Assembly (NCBI GenBank): GCA_039587475.1
Contig: JBDHIK010000078.1
Coordinates: 1-12,890, forward strand
Origin: N074bin45 sp039587475
GTDB lineage: Bacteria; Gemmatimonadota; Gemmatimonadetes; Gemmatimonadales; GWC2-71-9
Direction: 5' to 3'
Length of the DNA: 12,890 bases
Position 1 is the first letter of the stretch. Every line of letters begins with the position of its first letter. Below the pieces are notes generated by a model. The model worked only from the letters and a program-made list of their open reading frames with translations, had not been told where the DNA came from and did not search any database. Shown here piece after piece: positions 5,892 through 12,890 of this stretch. Position numbers and translations under genes: made by a program.

Positions 5892-7100
5892 TCACCCTCG
5901 GCCGCCGGCCAGGCGGGCCGCTCCCGGTGAGCGTCTCAGCGTGGCCATGGCCCAGATGCCGGCCAGCGGGCCTGCAGTCAGGGCCAGGAAGACCCAACGC
6001 CATCCGGCGACTTCGGCCAGTGCGGGGACCAGGCGGATGGAGACCATGGTGATGAGAAACCCGGCGGTCGTCTGGGCTGTCAACTGGGTCCCCACGAACG
6101 CCCGATCGGCCAGTTCGCTCACGGCACTGCTGAACTGTGCCGAGTCGGCGACCACCGCAAAGCCCCACACCAGCGCGATGCCCGTCGCCAGGACGGGCCG
6201 GTGAAACGCCAGGCCGATGGCGGCCGCGCACGTGCCGCTGACGATCAGGCTGGTGATGGTGATCGTCGTCCGGCCCCAGCGGTCGGCCAGCCGGCCGGCG
6301 ATGAGGCAGCCCACCCCTCCCACGGCGATGGCGCCGAATCCGGCGAACGCCGCCATCCGCTCGGCGGCGAAGCCGGCACTCCCGGCGCTGCGATAGACGA
6401 CCGCCAGGTACACCGGGATCCAGGTCCACATGGCGTAGACCTCCCACATGTGCCCGAGGTAGCCGAAGTTGGCCAGCCGGAGCGATGGGTCGCGGAACGC
6501 GTCGGCCATCCGCGCCCACTCGAGTTTCCTGGCGGGCAGGTGGTAAGGACCAAGGCGGCCAAACAGGAGAGCGACGCCCCCGCCAACGGCCGCCACCAGC
6601 GATACGGTGTACATGAGAGGCGCCCACGCCTCGATCGGGCCGATGCCCCGCACCAGGTGTGGCAGTGCCGAACCCACCGTGAGCGCCCCGACCAGCAGGC
6701 CGAGCCCCAGGCCGCGGTCTTCCTTGGTCCAGGTCGCCATGATCTTCATGCCGACGGGATAGACGGCGGCCAGCGAGGCGCCCGTCAGAAACCGCAGGAC
6801 CAATGCGGCATCGTAGCTCGCGAACAACGGGATGGCGGCGTTGCAAACCGCGCCGGTAAATGCCCCGGTGGCGAACACCAGGCGCGCTTGCCACCGATCC
6901 GCCAGGTTGGTCGATGCACTCAGCAGGCCGCCGACCACGAATCCGATCTGGACGGAGTTGGTCAACCAGGCTGACTGGGCGGCGCTGAGCTGCCATTCCC
7001 TCATCAACGCGGGTGCCACCGCCGCGGCGGAGAACCACAGGCTCATCGCCAAAAGCTCGGCCAGCGCGATGAGCGACAGGGTCCTCCATTTGTGTGACAA
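5892..7100 (-). CDS. Major facilitator superfamily transporter (NarK/CynX-like)
   Basis: Integral membrane carrier of 402 residues with about twelve hydrophobic segments, the usual MFS length. The loop-2/3 signature survives as NLADRWQARLVF (65-76), and the second-half copy GRLADRWGRTTI (269-280) is a textbook motif A. Between the halves is a basic cytoplasmic stretch (about 182-208). Substrate is unknown; the N-half text, with YPVGMKIMATW, recalls nitrate/nitrite and cyanate-type carriers, but this is weak. I chose TTG 7100, four bases after the lipoprotein stop, because the first membrane helix then starts near residue 8; there is no clear ribosome site, so translation may depend on the upstream gene. 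The only other in-frame ATG (7166) would overlap the lipoprotein gene by 62 bases and add a non-conserved leader. Confidence 0.9.
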   Translation of the reverse strand: MSHKWRTLSLIALAELLAMSLWFSAAAVAPALMREWQLSAAQSAWLTNSVQIGFVVGGLLSASTNLADRWQARLVFATGAFTGAVCNAAIPLFASYDAALVLRFLTGASLAAVYPVGMKIMATWTKEDRGLGLGLLVGALTVGSALPHLVRGIGPIEAWAPLMYTVSLVAAVGGGVALLFGRLGPYHLPARKLEWARMADAFRDPSLRLANFGYLGHMWEVYAMWTWIPVYLAVVYRSAGSAGFAAERMAAFAGFGAIAVGGVGCLIAGRLADRWGRTTITITSLIVSGTCAAAIGLAFHRPVLATGIALVWGFAVVADSAQFSSAVSELADRAFVGTQLTAQTTAGFLITMVSIRLVPALAEVAGWRWVFLALTAGPLAGIWAMATLRRSPGAARLAGGRG

Positions 7101-7104
7101 GGTC

Positions 7105-8076
7105 TTAGTTGGCCGTCGCGCTGAAGACCACCGTGCCCAGGCCTGCGACCGAGGCCTCGAAGGCATACGCCCCTGGGGTGCTGCCCAGGACGGCCGCGGT
7201 CATGGCGCGACCTGTGGCGTCCGTAGTCACCAACGGGTCCGTAACAGCGCCAAGGGGGTCGAGTGAACGGAACTGGACGGCGACCCCCGTGACCCCGAGC
7301 CCGTCCGCACCGTTCACCTGGACCGCCAGGGGTGCCTGGAGCGTCGCTCCAGGTCGATCGGCCTGTCCGTCTCCACCGATCTTGGCGATGGTTGCCGGTG
7401 GAGGGCTGAACGTCATCGAAGTCGCGCCCGAAACGCCGTTGGGTGTCCGCGCCGTGATCAGCACGACTCCCCGGCGCGTCGGTGCCCGGACCAGGCCGGC
7501 GCCATTCACCGTCGCCAGTGACGGGTCGTCGGTCGACCATGACACGTAGAAGAATGGCACCGGGGCGCCGACCGCATCGAATCCGTCTGCCCGCATCGTC
7601 GCCGAGTCACCGAACGTCAGGCCGGAGTCGATCGGTGACAGGACGACCGTGGCCACCTGCGTTCCAGGGCCCACGTAGGCCAGGGGGACCTGAACGATGG
7701 TGCCGACGGTGGTGAGGCCAACCGTGGCCGTGCGCTGGCCGGCGAAGAGCGGCTGCCCGCCGGCCAGAAGCTCCACCTGAATCAGCACGGAGTCCTGGTC
7801 GCTCTGGACCGGGACCCGGACGCGGAGCCGGATGGCTGTCGAGTCGGCTGGAAACGGCACGGTACTGTCGACCGCCACGGCGTCATTTGCCAGGGTGACG
7901 GTCACCCTGGCCCGGTCGAACACGATGCCGGCCAGCGCTCCGAACGCGCTCAGGTCGGGGAGTACCGGTTGCACGGACAGCGGCGCCGCGGTGGCGGGCG
8001 CCGTCTGCCGATCGCAGCCTCCGGCTGCCAGGGCGATCACGGTCGCCAGGGCGACTACATGGAGCGCCTTCGGCAC
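7105..8076 (-). CDS. Predicted lipoprotein with bacterial Ig-like (Big) domains
   Basis: A surface or periplasmic protein of 323 residues. A signal sequence MPKALHVVALATVIALAAGG ends at C21, a lipoprotein cysteine. Residues about 45-140 form a beta-rich domain I do not recognise. About 141-225 looks like a Big2 domain, with the pattern VSWSTDDPSLATVNGAGLV. About 228-323 looks like a Big1/invasin-type domain (VQVNGADGLGVTGVAVQF, then TTDATGRAMTAAVLG). Such domains usually serve adhesion or spacing at the cell surface; no catalytic motif was seen. GTG 8076 is preferred because GGAGG (8086-8090) lies nine bases upstream and the signal peptide is normal; ATG 8157 would put 27 polar residues in front. 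It forms an operon with the MFS gene and follows the regulator gene by 109 bases. Confidence 0.82.
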   Translation of the reverse strand: MPKALHVVALATVIALAAGGCDRQTAPATAAPLSVQPVLPDLSAFGALAGIVFDRARVTVTLANDAVAVDSTVPFPADSTAIRLRVRVPVQSDQDSVLIQVELLAGGQPLFAGQRTATVGLTTVGTIVQVPLAYVGPGTQVATVVLSPIDSGLTFGDSATMRADGFDAVGAPVPFFYVSWSTDDPSLATVNGAGLVRAPTRRGVVLITARTPNGVSGATSMTFSPPPATIAKIGGDGQADRPGATLQAPLAVQVNGADGLGVTGVAVQFRSLDPLGAVTDPLVTTDATGRAMTAAVLGSTPGAYAFEASVAGLGTVVFSATAN

Positions 8077-8085
8077 GAGAGGCCG

Positions 8086-8090
8086 CCTCC
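8086..8090 (-). promoter_or_regulatory. Ribosome binding site GGAGG deciding the lipoprotein start
   Basis: GGAGG on the minus strand, nine bases before GTG 8076. It supports the GTG start over the in-frame ATG at 8157, which would place this site inside the gene. Confidence 0.6.
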
Positions 8091-8125
8091 GGTGTGTGGG
8101 ATGTGGAGTCAGCGAGGGACTGTCG

Positions 8126-8157
8126 TGTATAGTGGGAATGCCGATCGTGGAGGTCAA
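8126..8157 (-). promoter_or_regulatory. Possible promoter for the lipoprotein-MFS operon
   Basis: TTGACC (8157-8152) and TATACA (8131-8126) read on the minus strand in the 109-base gap after the regulator gene, about 50 bases before the GTG start. The 20-base spacing is longer than the 16-18 expected for a sigma-70 promoter, so this is tentative. The two genes may instead be read through from the kinase-regulator operon. Confidence 0.3.
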
Positions 8158-8185
8158 GCGAGACCGGTGGACCGCAGATGAGAAA

Positions 8186-10117
8186 TCACGGCGTGTCCTG
8201 CGCCTTCCTTACGGCCGCGAATCGCTCCCGTTGGCCCGAAGTGACCATGTCCTCCGCTACGATTCGTCGGGCAATCCGCGCCACGAACGAGTAGCCCATC
8301 GCATCGCTCGAGACCCAGCGTTGCCACTCGAGCGCGTCCAGGTGCGCCGTGACTTCCAGGCGATCGAGTTCGGCGGCGGCCGCCAGTTCGTCAACGGTCA
8401 CGCGATCGCCGAGGGACGCGATGGCGGCCAGCAGCAACTGCGACTCCCGCGTCAGCTTGCGGTATCCCATCCGGATCGCGGAGCGAACGGCATCGGGCAG
8501 GTCGCCGGGCAGGGTGGTCTCGAGAGTGCGAAACTCTCGCGGCCAGGCGCTGGACTGTTCAGTCAGGTCGAGGCCCAGTGTGATCGCGTCCAGGATCTCG
8601 ATGACCAGAAACGGGAGGCCGCCCGTATCACTGGCCAGGCGGCGCACGAGCCGGTCCGTGTCCTGCGGGCTGTAGTCCGGAAACGACCACCGGACCATGC
8701 GGCCCAGGTCGTCTACTCTCCACGGGCCCAGAGTGACCGCCGTGCCGTGAAGGTCTCGCCCGACGGAGGCTCGGGCTCGTTCGAGCGGTTCCTGGGCGAG
8801 GGTCGGTGAGGTCGTGACGGCCAACACGAACGGCTGGTCGCGCAGATCACGAAGCAGAGAGAGCAGGCCGGCGAGGGAGGCCTCATCGAGCCAGTGGATG
8901 TCGTCGATGGCCACGAGGAGTGGACCTTCGGCTGCGATGGCCCGGCACACGTCGGTCAACGCAGCCGGGAGAGCCATCGGTTCCCCGTGGTACTCGAGGT
9001 CCGGGAAGCGATCCGCCCACTCGGGAATCCGAGCGGTGAATGCGGACAAGGCGGCGCTGTTCGCACCGACGATGCCCGGAGCCGCGAGCAATGCGTCACG
9101 CGCCAGGTTGGCAATGCCACCCAGCGGTGCAATCCGGTCTCCCTCCACCGCCCGGAAACCGACGACGGTGGCTCCGTGGAGTTGGGCTCGGCTGGAGAAT
9201 TCCTGAAGCAGGCGACTCTTGCCACTCCCGCCGTCACCATCGATCACCAGGAGGGCGGACCCGGCCCCGGCCCCGGCCCCGGCGACGGCATCATGCCATG
9301 AGTCGAGCAGCACCGCGAGTTCCTCCGCCCTACCGATCAGCGGCGCACGGCGCAGGCCGTCGTCCTCTGGAGTGCGGTCCTCGGGCGGTTCAACGGTCAC
9401 CCGATCGGCTCTGATGCGCTCGGCCAGGGTCTCGATCTCCACCGACGGGGCGATGGCGAGTTCCTCCTGAAGTCTCGCCTTGAAGTCCCGATACCGGGAC
9501 AATGCGCCGTTCCGGTCCCCCGAGAGCGCCAGGGATCGCATGAGCGACCCGATCCCTTGCTCCGACAGGGGATCCAGTGTCAAGGCTGTCTCCGCGGTGC
9601 CGGCGGCGCCGGAGAGGTCTCCACCCCTGGCCATGGCTTCGGCCTTGGCCAGGAGGGCCACTCCCTTCCGTTTTCTCCAGCCAGCACGCTCGGTCGAGAG
9701 CCAGGCGTCGAAATCAGGGCACCCCGGGATCTCGACGCCTTCGAGGAACTCCCCCCGGATCAGCGCGTCGGCATTCTGCCAGGCCTCGGCGGCCTCCAGG
9801 CGCTCGAACTCGGAGATGTCCGTGACGATACGTTCCTGGGTCAGGTGAACCCGGTCCCCGTTGGTGGCGACGAAGTCATCACCTCCGCTGCGCCGAAGCA
9901 CACGCAAGGCTTCGTTCAGTGAGTGTCTCGCGGCTTGTTCCTGCTTGTCCCCCCACAGCAGCGCGGTCAGGTGACCTCGCGCGCGGCTCTGTTTCGGTGA
10001 CATGGCGAGGTAGACGAGTAGCGCCAGGTGTTTGCGCCACAGGAGTTCCGGCGGAGCGGGTTCTCCGCCGACCGTGACCTCGACGGGTCCGAGGACACGG
10101 CACGCTACGGTCGGCAT
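8186..10117 (-). CDS. AfsR/SARP-type transcriptional regulator with BTAD and STAND-like ATPase domains
   Basis: Cytoplasmic DNA-binding regulator of 643 residues. Residues 1-95 are an OmpR-type winged helix with the SARP text LALLVYLAMSPKQSRARGHLTALLW. About 98-240 is the helical BTAD domain (DISEFERL through LAERIRA). An Ala-Gly linker (279-286) precedes an AAA/STAND ATPase with Walker A GDGGSGKS (294-301) and Walker B LLVAIDD (400-406). About 540-635 is the winged-helix part that normally follows such ATPases. The protein ends there, without the TPR array usual in AfsR- and MalT-like proteins. ATG 10117 has AGGA six bases upstream (10124-10127) and overlaps the kinase stop by 13 bases. The frame continues up to 10594, but that part lies in the kinase gene and is unlike the family. 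DNA targets are unknown; the downstream lipoprotein-MFS genes are candidates. Confidence 0.93.
   Translation of the reverse strand: MPTVACRVLGPVEVTVGGEPAPPELLWRKHLALLVYLAMSPKQSRARGHLTALLWGDKQEQAARHSLNEALRVLRRSGGDDFVATNGDRVHLTQERIVTDISEFERLEAAEAWQNADALIRGEFLEGVEIPGCPDFDAWLSTERAGWRKRKGVALLAKAEAMARGGDLSGAAGTAETALTLDPLSEQGIGSLMRSLALSGDRNGALSRYRDFKARLQEELAIAPSVEIETLAERIRADRVTVEPPEDRTPEDDGLRRAPLIGRAEELAVLLDSWHDAVAGAGAGAGSALLVIDGDGGSGKSRLLQEFSSRAQLHGATVVGFRAVEGDRIAPLGGIANLARDALLAAPGIVGANSAALSAFTARIPEWADRFPDLEYHGEPMALPAALTDVCRAIAAEGPLLVAIDDIHWLDEASLAGLLSLLRDLRDQPFVLAVTTSPTLAQEPLERARASVGRDLHGTAVTLGPWRVDDLGRMVRWSFPDYSPQDTDRLVRRLASDTGGLPFLVIEILDAITLGLDLTEQSSAWPREFRTLETTLPGDLPDAVRSAIRMGYRKLTRESQLLLAAIASLGDRVTVDELAAAAELDRLEVTAHLDALEWQRWVSSDAMGYSFVARIARRIVAEDMVTSGQRERFAAVRKAQDTP
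9260..9283 (-). repeat. GGGGCC hexanucleotide repeat, potential G-quadruplex in the regulator gene
   Basis: On the coding (minus) strand three GGGG runs and one GGG run are separated by CC. It encodes the Ala-Gly alternation (279-286) between the BTAD and ATPase domains. Runs this close together fit a four-tract G-quadruplex pattern in mRNA and non-template DNA. It may also simply be a slippage-prone linker. Confidence 0.6.
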
Positions 10118-12882
10118 TCTGCTTCCTGCATCGAGTCTATTTCTGTGAGAAGGGAATCCAGCTGGGGTTCCGCCGCATCCCAGAGCTCCTCGACGCGCGC
10201 CAGGTGGCGGCAGGCCTCCGACACCCGTCCCAGGGTGACCAACGCCCGCGCGCGATGGACCCGCGCGTAGCTGCCGAGCATCCAGTCGATCTCCGCTGGC
10301 TGTACCGGACCCGTCGGCCACGGACCGAAGTCGCTGTTCTCGTACCACAGCCAGGTACGCTCCGCATCGTTCCACTGCCCCAGTTCCTGCAACCATTCTG
10401 CCCGACGCCAGTACAGTAATGCCCGGGCAAACGGATCGACGCCACGGCCCGCCGAATCGACGGCGGTGAATGCCTGCGACTGGGCGACAGCGGACTGGAG
10501 GTCGGTCCGTCCCAGGTCCAGAATGTCCAACACGTTTCCAAGAGCGCTGTCTCGAGGGTTCCTGGTGACGTGGTCCTCGAGCATACCACGCCACTCGCGG
10601 AACTCGGGGGTGTCGTTCCGATGCAGTGCGTCGAGGGCCAGCGCCCAGGCTGCCCGAGCACCATCCTGCCGGTCACGACTCAGGTTGGCGAGCGCCGTTC
10701 TGGCATCTCGTTGCTGATCCTCGGGAATGGCAATACCGAACGAGGGGAGCAGGAGGCGTGCCTCGCGCGCCAGAAGCTCCCCGTCGTTGGTCGGCGACCG
10801 GCTCGAGTCCATCCTGGCCAGCCCGTAGAGTGGCCGGCCGACCATGATCGAGGCCAGGCCCGCACCGAGCAGGGCGTCCCGTCGCTCATGGTCCTCGAAG
10901 CTGGGTTCCGTGGCGATCCAGTTCCCCAGCACGATGGCCGTCTGCGGGATGTCGAGTGAGGGCGCCAGTCGAAACAGCCGGGCGACCTGCACGGCCATCG
11001 GCCCTGTCGGGTTCTGGAACACTTCGTCCCGTCTGGGTCCAGCCAGGTCCGGGTGGAACCGCTCCAGGAAGGCCCAGGCGAACAGCTGGCCCGCATCGAT
11101 GTCGTCCACTGAGGCCACGGTGCCGAGGCTCTGGCGTTGTTGCAGGGTCACCAGGGCGAGGGTGTCGAGCCCCAGGCGGATGGCCCCCCACAACGTCTGG
11201 TTGTAGGCCGGGGCCAGGAGCGTGTCGCGCGCCTGGGCCTCGGCCAGAGCCCGGAGGCTTTCCTGGAGGGGGCGGCCTGCCAGGGGTCCCCGGTGGAACA
11301 GTTCGTTGCCGCGATGCAGGGCGGCGTAGTAATCGCGTCCCGCGATGGTGGCGGCGCTGTCGTACAGCAGCAGTCGGGTTTCCAGTTGCGGCTCGAGTTC
11401 GGCGCGGATCAGAAGGTCGTCGAGCCGGGTGAACGTCGCGCCGTCGCTCAGGGTGGCCTGATAGAGCGAATCGAGATCGATCCGGGTGGGCCGCCGGCCC
11501 CACTGCCGGGCGTTGTACCGACGCCAGGCCGCGAGCGCAAACGTCGGGTCATGGCGCAGGGCCTCGCCGAAATGTCGTTCGGATTGCGACCACCGGTCCT
11601 GCTGGAAGGCGATCTCGCCACGAAACCACTCGCCCAATGCCTCGAGGTTGTTGGACGGCAGTTCCACGCGGTCGAGGAATTCCTCGAAGTAGAAGCGGAC
11701 GACTTCGAGGGACGCCGAATCCACCAGCGATCTGGGAGACGGGTTCGACGACACGAAGCGATAGACGTGGCTGACCACCCCCACGGCGTCCACGTACGAG
11801 CCACTGAGTGCCCACCCGTCGTCTTCCGGTGTCAGCGTGCCGGTCAGAAAGCGCTGGGCGATCGGATCACCCGAGTCACCGCCCCGTCCCAGGGTGAGGT
11901 TCGGAATGGGCTGGAGTCGCTGCCGCACCAGGTCGGCCAGCAAGCGGCCGTCGACGGGCGCGGCCCCGATGACGTCGAAATCGTTGATGACGAGATCGAC
12001 TTCCCCCAAATCCCGGGGGCGCGTCAAGAGAAACCACAGCACGAGAGCCAGGAGGGTCAGGGTCGCCGCCAACAGCGCCCGCCCCTTAGGGATGGCATAG
12101 TGGCGCGAGGGGTTCAGGGCCGCGCGGAAATCTTTGGCGCTGGCCCAGCGGTCCTTCGGGTCGTGTCGGAGTGCCTTGCGTAGCGGTCTCGCCAGTGGCC
12201 GCGGCACGGATACCCAGTTGCCGTCTGTGGAGTCGTGCGTCGCGCTCCACTTCGTGCCGGTGACGCATTCATACAGCACCATGCCGACAGCATAGAGGTC
12301 CGTCCGCGGTGTCACCGGGAGTCCGAGCCGCTGTTCCGGGGCCGCGTAGGCCGGCGTCATGGGGGCACGGCCCGGTTCGGTGGCGTCCGAGACGGTCGTG
12401 TCGACATGGGCGATGCCGAAGTCGACCAGGATGCTCCGACCGTCGACCAGGAAAATGTTGGACGGCTTGATGTCGCGATGGACCACGCCGAGATCGTGCA
12501 CCGCACTGAGCGCTCTGAGGATATCGCGTGCGAGGCGAAGCACCTCGTCCGGGTCCATCGGGCCTCGCTCGAGACGCACCGCGACCGTCTCGCCGTCGAT
12601 GAAATCCATCACATAGTAGTGGATCCCATCGGCGATATCTGCGTCGTGGATGTTGACGATGCTGGGATCGGACAGTTTGGCGAGGAGCCGCGCTTCACGC
12701 AGGAAGCGCGCTTCCATGGCAGCCGTGGCCAATTCGGGGCGGAGCACCTTGACCGCGACGCGACTTTGCAGCGTCGCGTGCCGGCCCTCGAACACGATCC
12801 CCATGCCCCCCTCCGCGATCTGCCGTTGGAGGACGTACTGGGGAGGCAAGGCCTGGGTCAGGCGCTCGAAGATGCTGGCCAT
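10105..12882 (-). CDS. Membrane Ser/Thr protein kinase (Hanks/PknB type) with C-terminal TolB-like and TPR-like domain
   Basis: A 925-residue signalling kinase. The cytoplasmic kinase domain (about 16-257) has the glycine loop EGGMGIVFEG (24-33), VAVK with K45, E63 in the C-helix, HRDIKPSN (135-142) with catalytic D137, DFG (154-156) and APE (181-183). All key residues are present, so it should be active. The segment before APE reads MTPAYAAPE, with Met where Gly is usual (GTPAYMAPE). One transmembrane helix (about 268-287) leads to an outer part of about 640 residues: first a TolB-like alpha/beta region (about 295-380), then helical, TPR-like repeats (from about 412 to the end). ATG 12882 has GGAG four bases upstream; the promoter lies outside the window. 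The gene overlaps the regulator gene by 13 bases, so the regulator is a likely phosphorylation target, as AfsR is for AfsK. Confidence 0.95.
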   Translation of the reverse strand: MASIFERLTQALPPQYVLQRQIAEGGMGIVFEGRHATLQSRVAVKVLRPELATAAMEARFLREARLLAKLSDPSIVNIHDADIADGIHYYVMDFIDGETVAVRLERGPMDPDEVLRLARDILRALSAVHDLGVVHRDIKPSNIFLVDGRSILVDFGIAHVDTTVSDATEPGRAPMTPAYAAPEQRLGLPVTPRTDLYAVGMVLYECVTGTKWSATHDSTDGNWVSVPRPLARPLRKALRHDPKDRWASAKDFRAALNPSRHYAIPKGRALLAATLTLLALVLWFLLTRPRDLGEVDLVINDFDVIGAAPVDGRLLADLVRQRLQPIPNLTLGRGGDSGDPIAQRFLTGTLTPEDDGWALSGSYVDAVGVVSHVYRFVSSNPSPRSLVDSASLEVVRFYFEEFLDRVELPSNNLEALGEWFRGEIAFQQDRWSQSERHFGEALRHDPTFALAAWRRYNARQWGRRPTRIDLDSLYQATLSDGATFTRLDDLLIRAELEPQLETRLLLYDSAATIAGRDYYAALHRGNELFHRGPLAGRPLQESLRALAEAQARDTLLAPAYNQTLWGAIRLGLDTLALVTLQQRQSLGTVASVDDIDAGQLFAWAFLERFHPDLAGPRRDEVFQNPTGPMAVQVARLFRLAPSLDIPQTAIVLGNWIATEPSFEDHERRDALLGAGLASIMVGRPLYGLARMDSSRSPTNDGELLAREARLLLPSFGIAIPEDQQRDARTALANLSRDRQDGARAAWALALDALHRNDTPEFREWRGMLEDHVTRNPRDSALGNVLDILDLGRTDLQSAVAQSQAFTAVDSAGRGVDPFARALLYWRRAEWLQELGQWNDAERTWLWYENSDFGPWPTGPVQPAEIDWMLGSYARVHRARALVTLGRVSEACRHLARVEELWDAAEPQLDSLLTEIDSMQEAECRP

Positions 12883-12890
12883 CCGACTCC

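Noticed and set aside
5848..7089. 413-residue minus-strand open frame starting MEDPVAHR across the MFS gene
   Set aside because: Shadow frame of a high-GC gene: rich in Arg, Gly and Pro, without family motifs, while the overlapping frame is a clear transporter.
8077..8157. ATG start at 8157 for the lipoprotein
   Set aside because: Adds a polar, non-signal leader of 27 residues; GTG 8076 has GGAGG and a normal lipoprotein signal.
10118..10594. Longer N-terminus of the BTAD regulator (frame open to 10594)
   Set aside because: It overlaps the kinase gene heavily and is not SARP-like; ATG 10117 with AGGA gives the family N-terminus.
11137..12183. 348-residue plus-strand open frame antisense to the kinase gene
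   Set aside because: Lies opposite a conserved kinase, has composition typical of GC-rich antisense frames, and no recognisable domain.
1..12890. tRNA, rRNA, CRISPR array, insertion sequence or prophage genes
   Set aside because: No repeat-spacer pattern, no transposase or phage-like protein, no cloverleaf or rRNA-like stretch was found by eye; a covariance-model scan was not possible.

Overview
The window is GC-rich and almost fully coding: nine protein genes, eight on the minus strand and one on the plus strand. No rRNA, tRNA, CRISPR array or insertion sequence was seen. The gene content points to a soil-type high-GC bacterium, most likely of the Gemmatimonadota. The clues are a membrane Ser/Thr kinase with a C-terminal helical-repeat domain, a BTAD/AfsR-type regulator, a lipoprotein with bacterial Ig-like (Big) domains and a GTSL-variant arylesterase. 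The phylum is an inference, not a proof.

Layout, right to left (the main direction of transcription). (1) 12882-8186: a Ser/Thr kinase with one transmembrane segment, followed with a 13-base overlap by an AfsR-like regulator made of an OmpR-type winged helix, a BTAD domain and a STAND-type ATPase. This pair resembles an AfsK/AfsR signalling unit. (2) 8076-5892: a lipoprotein with Ig-like domains and, four bases after it, an MFS transporter. (3) 5891-5630: a 262-base intergenic region with hairpins and a 20-bp near-perfect palindrome in front of the next operon. (4) 5629-3351: leucine dehydrogenase and a threonine synthase-like PLP enzyme, overlapping by GTGA. (5) 3337-2639 (plus strand): a lipoprotein SGNH esterase, convergent with the PLP enzyme. 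(6) 2627-1: an ABC ATPase and its FtsX/MacB-type permease, again overlapping by GTGA; the permease runs off the left edge.

The esterase and the ABC pair are divergent, as in the tesA-ybbA-ybbP cluster of Escherichia coli. Here the two start codons are only 11 bases apart, and both Shine-Dalgarno sequences sit inside that gap. A 10-bp perfect inverted repeat and a second small one, built from four GTGAG/CTCAC half-sites, lie just inside the ATPase gene and are the best operator candidates in the window.

I see no clearly unprecedented system. The most interesting pieces are the kinase-regulator unit, whose regulator lacks the usual C-terminal TPR region while its partner kinase has a long helical-repeat domain, the compact divergent control region, and the palindrome in front of the leucine dehydrogenase operon.
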